From Triticum aestivum (lineage: Eukaryota > Streptophyta > Magnoliopsida > Poales > Poaceae): a stretch of DNA of 64,000 nt. The notes under the pieces are model-generated. The model was not told the origin of the DNA. It was given only the letters and a program-made list of their open reading frames with translations, and made no database searches. Of this stretch, positions 57,235 to 64,000 are shown one piece after another. The stretch is taken from NCBI RefSeq assembly GCF_018294505.1, contig NC_057794.1, positions 194,851,201 to 194,915,200 on the forward strand, given 5' to 3'. Each line of letters begins with the position of its first letter. Positions within the stretch are counted from its first letter, which is position 1. The position numbers and the translations under genes were made by a program.

Positions 57235-58641
57235 TGATAATCGATAAGTATAGGGGATCTCAACAGTTGTCGAGGGTAGAATATTCAACCCAAATTTATT
57301 GATTCGACACAAGGGGAGCCAAAGAATATTCTCAAGTATTAGCAGCTGAGTTCTCAATTCAACCACACCTGGAAACTTAATATCTGCAACAAAGTATTTA
57401 GCAGCAAAGTAATATGATAGTAGTGGTAACGGTGGCAAAAGTAGCGGTAGCAGTTTTGGTTTTATAGTAATTGTAAGAGTAGCAACAGGAAAGTAAATAA
57501 GCAAAGAACAATATGTGAAAAGCTCGTAGGGAATGGATCAGTGATGGATAATTATGTCAGATGCGATTCCTCATGCGATAGTTATATCCTAGGGTGACAC
57601 AGAAGTAGCTCTAGTTCATCAATGTAATGTAGGCATGTATTCCGAATATAGTCATACGTGCTTATGGAAAAGATCTTGCATGACATATTTTGTCCTACCC
57701 TCCTGTGGTAGCGGGGTCCTATTGTAAACTAACGGATATTAAGGCCTCCTTTTAATAGAGTACCGGACCAAAGCATTAACGCATAGTGAATACATGAACT
57801 CCTCAAACTACAGTCGTCGCCGGTAAGTATCCCGATTATTGTCACTTCAGGGTTAATGGATCATAACACATAATATATGACTATAGACTTGCAAGATAGG
57901 ATCAAGAACTCACATATATTCATGAAAACATAATAGGTTCAAATCTGAAATCATGGCACTCGGGCCCTAGTGACAAGCATTAAGCATAGCAAACTCATAG
58001 CAACATCAATCTCAGAACATAATGGATACTAGGGATCAAACCCTAACAAAACTAACTCGATTACATGATAAATCTCATCCAACCCATCATTGTCTAGCAA
58101 GCCTATGATGGAATTAGTCACGCACGATAGTGAGCGTCAGGAAATTGGTGAGGGAGGAAGGTTGATGATGACGATGGCGACGGATTCCGCTCTCCGGAGC
58201 CCCGAACGGCCTCCAAATCATCCCTCCCGAGAAAGTTTAGGGCTTGGCGGCGGCTCCGTATCGTAATACGCGATAAATCCTTCTCTCTCATTTTTTTCTC
58301 CCCTGACACGAATATATAGAGTTGGAGTTGAGGTCGAAGGAGCACCATGGGGACCACGAGGCAGGGGGGCGCGCCCAGGGGGTAGGTGCGCCCCCGCCCT
58401 CGTGGACAAGGTGTGGGCCCCTGGCCTTGATTCTTTTGCCAGTATTTTTTATATATTCCAAAAATAATCTCCATTGATTTTTAGGTCATTCCAAGAACTT
58501 TTATTTCTGCACAAAAATAACACCATGGCAATTCTGCTGAAACCAACGACAGCCTGGATTAGTTCTATTCAAATCATGCAAATTAGAGTCCAAACCAAGG
58601 GCAAAAGTGTTTGGAAAAGTAGATACGACAGAGATGTATCA
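57235..58641 (-). repeat. 5' LTR of Sabrina-like element
   Basis: 1407 bp, same length as 31921-33327. It starts TGATACATCTCTGTCG at 58641 on the minus strand. Minus-strand TATATAT at 58312-58318. Confidence 0.85.
58354..58405. repeat. GC-rich hairpin in Sabrina-like LTR (hairpin 5)
   Basis: Left arm CCACGAGGCAGGGGGGCGCG (start of a 22-base arm at 58354) and right arm GCGCCCCCGCCCTCGTGG (58388-58405). It lies 36 bp upstream of the minus-strand TATATAT. Confidence 0.7.
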
Positions 58642-58755
58642 CCCTACTTCTAAAACTATTTTCGAAAACCTTTGCCTTTTCTTTGCCCCTTTTCCATTCG
58701 TCTCTTTTCAACTGCCTCTTGTGCGTCCGTGTGTTAGATTGTTTGTTTTGCCTTC

Positions 58756-59517
58756 ATGGCTAGTTCTCCTATCATTGTTAATACCCCCGATAATGAAGTT
58801 CTTAACTTTAAACAAAGGGAGGGAGAAAACCTAAAAGATGCTTGGTATAGAGTTTGCAATGCTCAAAATAAATCTACCATAAAATAATCTACTTCCGTTC
58901 TTCTTCGCAATTTTTACGTAGGCATCACACCTTGGTATAGATATGTTCTTGACACCATTACTAGAGGGAATTTCTTGGGAAGCCATATATTTTATTCTTA
59001 TAATGGTATGATAGATTTGTTAGGCCCACCACCTCTTTTGGTCAATGGAACTATTTTAACTTTGGAACATGTGATGCAAAGGCTTGATATTATTGAAAAT
59101 AAAATTGCCACTATAGAGTTAATTGAAAATTTGGAAAAAAAGATCCACAACCAAATTACTCAATATGGATCTAAGGTAGGAGTTACTCTGAAAAATCTTA
59201 AGGAAAAGGAACCCATATTAATGAGAAGATAGATCAAAATTCCATTAGAATTGATAAACTCGAAAATATTATTACCAACTTTGGGTCCGCATTCTCTGCC
59301 ATTAAAAATACCTCAATTCCTCCTCGTACCAAAGTTGCCAAGTTTATCTATGTTCCTAAAAATAAGGGTGAATCTTCTAGTAAGAAAAATGAAGACCTCA
59401 AATCAATAAGTGTTCACCCAAACTTTTTCGATATCATTAAGGAACATTTTGCTAAAAATGAATTTCTTGATTTCCTACCTAGGAGTTTGATCATTAGCAA
59501 AAAAAGAACCTCCTAAG
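58756..59517 (+). pseudogene. gag: Gag-like ORF of the gag-only Athila-type element
   Basis: Start at ATG 58756 (MASSPIIVNTPDNEVLNFKQ). TAA at 58885-58887, same frame open again to about 59210 (GITPWYRYVLDTIT; LTLEHVMQRLDIIENK), a frameshift near 59215, then KIDQNSIRIDKLENIITNFG and on to a stop after LIISKKRTS at about 59517. Joined length is about 250 residues. The LEHVMQRLD...TIELIENLEKKI segment is a probable coiled coil. It sits where gag starts in Athila elements, but the capsid core motif is short and no protease follows. Either a reduced gag or a lineage-specific ORF. Confidence 0.55.
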
Positions 59518-61305
59518 GGTTAAAATTGTTCAATGGAAGAATTGTATACCGAAGATGACAATACCTAGATCTATTCTTGTTTTTATCCCTAGCTAGGGGC
59601 GTTAAACGATAGCGCTTGCTGTGAGGCAACCCAATTTTATTTTCGTTCTTTACTTTTTGTTCCTGTTTAGTAATAAATAAATTATCTAGACTTTGTTATA
59701 ATTGTGTTTTTATGTTTCAATTAGTTTTTGTGCCAAGTAAAGCCTTTAGGATCTTCTTGGGTGATTGTTGTTTGATCCTGCTGATGAAAACAGAACGTAT
59801 GTGCTAACGAAAATAATTTTCATTTCTTACCAGAGCGCGATAAAATACCAACTCCAATTGAAGTATATCAATATAAAAATTGTCCTGCTCTTCCTAATGT
59901 TTCAGAATTTTTGGAGTTACAAAAGTATTCGAAACCTACAGATTGCTACAGACTGTTCTGATTTTGACAGATTCTGTTTTTCGCGTGTTGTTTGCTTATT
60001 TTGATGCATCTACGGCTAGTGTCGGGGGGTATGAACCATAGAGAAGTTGGAATACAGTAGGTTTAACACCAATATAAATTAATAATGAGTTCATTACATT
60101 ACCTTAAAGTGGTGGTTTATTTTCTTATACTAACGGAGCTCATGAGATTTTCTGTTGAGTTTTGTGTTGTGAAGTTTTCAAGTTTTTGGGTAAAGATTTG
60201 ATGGATTTCGGAATAAGGAGTGGCAAGATCCTAAGCTTGGGGATTCCCAAGGAACCCCAAGGTAAAATTCAAGGACAACAAAAATCCTAAGCTTGGGGAT
60301 GCCCCGGAAGGCATCCCCTCTTTCGTCTTCGTCTATCGGTAACTTTACTTGAGGCTATATTTTTATTCACCACATGATATGTGTTTTCCTTGGAGTGTCT
60401 TGTATGATTTGAGTCTTTGCTTTTTAGTTTACCACAATCATCCTTGTTGTACACACCTTTTGGGAGAGACACGCAAGAATCGGAATTTATTAGAATACTA
60501 TATGTGCTTCACTTATATCTTTTGAGCTATACAATTTTGCTCTAGTGCCTCACTTATACCTTTTTACAGCACAGCAGTGGTTTTATTTTATAGAAATTAT
60601 TGACCTCTCATGCTTCACTTATATTATTTTGAGAGTCTTTTAGAATAGCATGGTAATTTGCTTTGGCTATGAAACTTGTCCTAATATGATGGGCATCCAA
60701 GATGGGTATAATAAAAACTTTCATATAAAGTGCGTTGAATACTATGAGAAGTTTGATGCTTGATGATTGTTTTGAGACATGAGGATGGTGATATTAGAGT
60801 CATGCTAGTAAATTAATTATGAATTTGAGAAATACTTGTGTTGAGGTTTGCAAGTGTCGTAGCATGCACGTATGGTAACCGTTGTGTAACAAATTTGAAG
60901 CATGAGGTATTTCTTTGATTGTCTACCTTATGAGTGGCGGTCGGGGACGAGGGATGGTCTTTTCCTACCAATCTATCCCCCTAGGATCATGCGCACAGTG
61001 CTTAGTTTTTTATGACTTGTAGATTTTTGCAATAAGCATGTGAGTTCTTTATGACTAATGTTGAGTCCATGGATTATACGCACTCTCACCCTTCCACCGT
61101 TGCTAGCCTCTCTAGTACCGCACAACTTTCGAAGGTACCATAAACCCACCATTTACCTTCCCTAAAACAGCCACCATACCTACCTATTATGGCATTTCCA
61201 TAGCCATTCTGAGATATATTGCCATGCAACCTTCCACCATTCCGTTTACTATGACACGCTCCATCATTGTCATATTGCCTTGCATGATCATGTAGTTGAC
61301 ATCGT
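59518..61305 (+). other. Long 3' untranslated region of gag-only element
   Basis: About 1.8 kb without coding content. It contains two copies of CCTAAGCTTGGGGAT at about 60230-60245 and 60287-60301 and a CCCCGGAAGGCATCCCC stem. It ends with ATCGT (61301-61305), presumed left TSD of Copia B. The element's 3' LTR is not in the window. Confidence 0.5.
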
Positions 61306-61653
61306 TGTAAGGGCATATTTATCCCTTAGTAGTTTTGCTGATTGATGACAATGCTTTTGCGGACTAATCGTGTGCATTGGACATTTCAGATATATCATGT
61401 CTAGGCACAAGACGATTTGGTGCCCCTCAAAGACTATTGAAGACGGCGTTTCTCTATGTTTCTTTTTGGTGGATTTGAGTCTTAGGGAAGTCATACTATT
61501 AAGAGGGGGTCCCCGTTGGAAAGCTTTGGGTGGAATCAACACGTACACGTCTGTTCTTTTGCACCACCTTTCCTTTGGCTCTTTGGAGCATCCTCCCTTT
61601 TCTCTGCATCTCTGCAAAAGGAATGACTTCTAGTGTTGCTGAACTAGGGCATG

Positions 61654-62120
61654 CAGTAGTACTGCTCCTCAGAGCGGTAGTATCACAGGCCGCTGTGGTA
61701 GTACCTGCCTTAGGCGCGGTAGTACCGCAGATACTCACGGTATTACTGCTTCTCGGACGTGGTAGTACCGTGGCCTCGCGCCAGGCTCAACAGGACAAGC
61801 GGAAGTAGGGCCGGATGTAATTTTTTACATCCGTGCCCTACGTGGTAGTACCGCTCCTAGCTTGCGGTAGTACCATGTCGGATTTTTGCACAGATTGAAA
61901 CTCAACAGAAGTTGCCACAGATGTATTTTTATATGTCTGTGCCTTCCCAATCTAGACTATCCATGCCTTGTGGTAGTACCGTGCCAGCGGTTCTACCGCC
62001 CTCTACTTCAACGCATCAGGGCTGGTGTAGCTACTGCTGCGACAGTGGTAGTACCGTAGTGCCATGCGGTAGTACAACGGGCCCTGGCGGTAGTACCGCG
62101 TCTCTAGTGCGGTAGTACCG
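61654..62120. promoter_or_regulatory. Array of CGGT-N3-ACCG near-palindromes in Copia B U3
   Basis: Perfect CGGTNNNACCG copies start at 61717, 61988, 62088 and 62110. Copies with one or two changes start at 61654, 61675, 61696, 61738, 61760, 61843, 61865, 61971, 62046 and 62067. The usual form is GCGGTAGTACCGC. The array ends 48 bp before the TATA box, the same placement as in Copia A. Confidence 0.6.
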
Positions 62121-62168
62121 TGCGTCGCAGGCTGAGTTAGTGAATAACGGTTGGATTTGTTCTTCCAC

Positions 62169-62176
62169 TATATAAG
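62169..62176 (+). promoter_or_regulatory. TATA box, Copia B LTR
   Basis: TATATAAG in CCACTATATAAGGGGAGTC, followed by CT-rich likely leader sequence. Confidence 0.65.
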
Positions 62177-62369
62177 GGGAGTCTTCTTCTCCGAGTCGAC
62201 CACCTCTTTCACCCCTAAGCTCCATTGTTGCTCTAAGCTCCATTTTCACCCGATGTCTCTCCCTAGCCAATCAAACTTGTTGATTTCCTAGGGATTGGTT
62301 GAGAATGCCCCGATCTACACATCCACCAAGAGAAATTTGATTCCCCCACTAATCACTTGCGGATCTTGT

Positions 62370-62557
62370 CAAGGTTGTCAAAATCACGATTTTGAATCGG
62401 ATTGGAGCTCCGATGGTAGGATCGCAAATCGTAGAATCTTCAGTATCAGGATCGTAAAAATGTAGATTCTATGAACTAAAATCGTAGAATCAAATTGGTT
62501 TGTTTGGATCATAAAGTCATAGAATCGTATAATAAAATCGCGATTCTGACAACCTTG
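62370..62557. mobile_element. hAT-like MITE in Copia B LTR
   Basis: 188 bp with 24-bp terminal inverted repeats starting CAAGGTTGTCA (22 of 24 positions match) and a perfect 8-bp TSD GATCTTGT (62362-62369 and 62558-62565). The 8-bp TSD fits hAT. AT-rich interior with repeated ATCGTAGAATC words; no coding capacity. It would need a hAT transposase in trans. Confidence 0.85.
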
Positions 62558-63101
62558 GATCTTGTTACTCTTGGGTGTTTGAGCACCCTAGAAGGTTGAG
62601 GTCACCGCGGATCCATATTCCATTGTGGTGAAGCTTTGTGGTGTTGTTGGGAGCCTCCAATTAAGCTGTGGAGATTGCCCCAACCTTGTTTGTAAAGGTT
62701 CATTCATCGCCTTCAAGGGCACCACTAGTGGAATCACGTCATCTCGCGTTGTGTGAGGGCGTGAGGAGAATACGGTGGCCCTAGTGGCTTCTTCGGGAGC
62801 ATTGTGCCTCACACCGCTCCAACAGAGACATACTTCCTCTCAAAGGGAAGGAACTTCAGTAACACATCCTCGTCTTCACCGGCTCCACTCTTGGTTATCT
62901 CGTCCCTTTACTCAAGCAAGCTTATCTTGTGTTACATCCCTTGCTTGCTTGTGTACTTACTGTTGTTGCATCATATAGGTTGTTCACCTAGTTGCATATC
63001 TAGACAACCCACTTTGATGCAAAGTTTAAATTCATAATGAAAAGCTAAAAATTGTTAGTTGCCTATTCACCCCCTCTAGTTAACTATATCCATCCTTTCA
63101 A

Positions 63102-63113
63102 TTGGTATCATAA
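63102..63113 (+). other. Primer-binding site, Copia B (tRNA-Met)
   Basis: TTGGTATCATAACC around 63102-63115 contains TGGTATCA and then differs at two positions from TGGTATCAGAGC. Confidence 0.7.
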
Positions 63114-63151
63114 CCTCGTCTCTTTATTAAGGACTTTTGCGTCCGAAGAGT

Positions 63152-64000
63152 ATGGATGACACCATAGATAGTGAGGAGGAGCACCCCAGTGTGATTCCTT
63201 CCTCGTCTATGGCCATGGGGGAACCTCGGTCTCACGCGAGGAGTTCAATGTGACTTTGGACACATTGAAAACCTCCATGATGGCCGAGGTCAAAGGCATG
63301 CTCAAGAACTTTCTTGATGGTCTCAAATTATCCACCGCACCGTTGGAAGTGGTTGATCCCACTAACAAGGTGACGGATGCTAACTCCGGCAAGGGGGAAG
63401 CTACTAGTGAGAAAGTTCCTTCTTCTAGTGGTAGAATTGGTAGTGGCATCTTTGCCCATGTGGAACCTCCAATTACCTATGGAGGACCGATTCCCTCCAC
63501 ACATTTAAATCATGGCGGTCCTCCTCCTAAGATTGTGAAAATGAGCTCTATCGCTTTAAACGTCATTTAAATCTTGTTAATACTAACCTTTGGAGCATCA
63601 TTGAGCAATGTTTCTATCCGCATGACTCAAGAAACTTCACCCCTAGAGAAGCCATGGATCATCAATTCAACGAGAATGCTCTCTTCATCATCCAAGATGC
63701 AATCCCTCTTGAAGATATTGCACATCTCTGACAATTCACCACGGCAAAGGAAGCATGGCATCATGTCATTTTCCTTTACAAGGGAAGCGCAAGCATTCAA
63801 CGCTCCAACTATGAAGTGGTGCAAGATGAAGCTAATGAATTTTCCATGAATGAAGGTGAAGAACCTCGTGAGCTCTACCGAAGACTAACCACACTCGCGG
63901 TCTCACTCCGAGATCATGGGAGCAAGGATACAAATGACAACTGGATCGAGCGGAAGTTTCTCGACGCCATGATGCCTTACCATAAGTCCATGTCCTCTGT
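63152..64000 (+). pseudogene. gag: Copia B gag, partial at window edge, broken
   Basis: Start at ATG 63152 (MDDTIDSEEEHPSVIPSSS). Frameshift near 63240, then VTLDTLKTSMMAEVKGML up to about 63560, a second frameshift, then LNLVNTNLWSIIEQCF and, after a TGA near 63730, FTTAKEAWHHVIFLYKG, EEPRELYRRLTTLAVSLRD and WIERKFLDAMMPYHKSM. This is the UBN2 gag core of Copia elements, coding for the capsid of virus-like particles. The frame runs off the window at 64000. At least two frameshifts and one stop make this copy non-functional. Confidence 0.75.

Larger units (their letters stand above)
31921..58641 (-). mobile_element. Athila-lineage Gypsy element (Sabrina-like) without RT/integrase, interrupted by a Tat element
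   Basis: Two 1407-bp LTRs (31921-33327 and 57235-58641) face the minus strand. Flanks CCCCA (31916-31920) and CCCTA (58642-58646) are a TSD with one change. Order on the minus strand: 5' LTR, leader, gag and protease-like frames (57057-54442), a leader with hairpin, a second ORF (53664-52671), 3' untranslated region, polypurine tract, 3' LTR. No RT, RNase H or integrase motif is present in any part. LTRs differ at roughly 35 of the first 360 positions, so it is old. The Tat element is inserted at 35001/52307. Confidence 0.75.
30957..61305 (+). mobile_element. Gag-only Athila-type Gypsy element (WHAM/Sabrina-like), interrupted
   Basis: Left part 30957-31920: LTR starting TGATACGTCTCCAACATATC, then a tRNA-Asp primer-binding site and leader. 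Right part from about 58647: leader, gag-like ORF and a long 3' untranslated region up to 61305. No protease, RT or integrase motif occurs between 59518 and 61305, so the element is non-autonomous by structure. The 3' LTR is not seen because Copia B inserted at 61306; the element presumably continues beyond the window. It carries the reverse-oriented Athila element at 31921. The family name is from memory. Confidence 0.65.
61306..63100 (+). repeat. 5' LTR of Copia B
   Basis: 1795 bp including a 188-bp MITE plus its 8-bp target duplication. U3 carries an array of CGGT-N3-ACCG motifs and a TATA box at 62169. Non-coding; Ser/Thr/Val-rich ORFs across the array are chance. Confidence 0.75.
61306..64000 (+). 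mobile_element. Copia B: Ty1/copia retrotransposon, 5' part
   Basis: LTR 61306-63100 (TGTAAGGGCATATTTATCCC to ...CATCCTTTCA), a tRNA-Met primer-binding site two bases later, and a gag with UBN2 features running off the right edge. The rest of the element lies outside the window. It interrupts the 3' region of the gag-only Athila element. Confidence 0.75.

Noticed and set aside
61626..61808. Val/Ser-rich ORF across the CGGTAGTACCG array
   Set aside because: Reading frame created by the repeated 11-mer inside the Copia B LTR; no start context or domain.

Overview
The window is intergenic DNA from a large grass genome, almost certainly Triticeae (wheat, Aegilops or barley type). I see no host gene. 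Essentially all of it is transposable elements, mostly LTR retrotransposons inserted into one another. The host call rests on long-terminal-repeat families I recognise from wheat: an Angela-type Copia LTR, Athila-type Gypsy LTRs starting TGATACGTC, and a GGCC-rich CACTA end. Family names are from memory; superfamily and lineage calls rest on coding motifs, primer-binding sites, polypurine tracts and target-site duplications (TSDs) visible in the sequence.

Layout. 1-1445: end of a CACTA DNA transposon with subterminal repeats and a 44-bp tandem array. 1446-2680: LTR fragments. 2681-30956: a Copia element (Copia A) whose 5' LTR is split by a solo LTR (3682-27357, TSD TCCAC). The solo LTR is split by a full-length Tekay-lineage chromovirus (3791-25929, TSD ACCAC), whose pol is split by a young CRM-like element (11093-18960, TSD TTGTT) with one intact 1704-residue polyprotein. 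Copia A's 3' LTR is interrupted at 30957 by a gag-only Athila-type element (30957-61305). That contains a second Athila-type element in reverse (31921-58641), which contains a Tat-lineage element (35002-52306, TSD AGAGC), which contains an Angela-type Copia (43240-51863, TSD CTATC). 61306-64000 is the 5' part of another Copia (Copia B) whose LTR carries a 188-bp hAT-like MITE.

The by-eye LTR divergences agree with the nesting order: reverse Athila about 9-10%, Tat about 4%, Angela about 3%, Tekay about 3%, CRM-like about 0.7%. Only the CRM-like element has an undamaged coding region; all other gag/pol genes carry stops, frameshifts or have lost pol.

The most interesting signals are not host genes. 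(1) The two Copia LTRs carry different sequences built on the same 11-bp near-palindrome CGGT-N3-ACCG, in about a dozen copies each, ending just upstream of the TATA box. (2) A GC-rich hairpin recurs 220-330 bp from the 5' end of several TGATACGTC LTRs, and again before an internal ORF. (3) The pol-less Tat element carries an antisense gene with phase-consistent GT-AG introns. (4) The Tekay element has an extra ORF before gag, and three of its ATGs follow splice-acceptor-like sequences.
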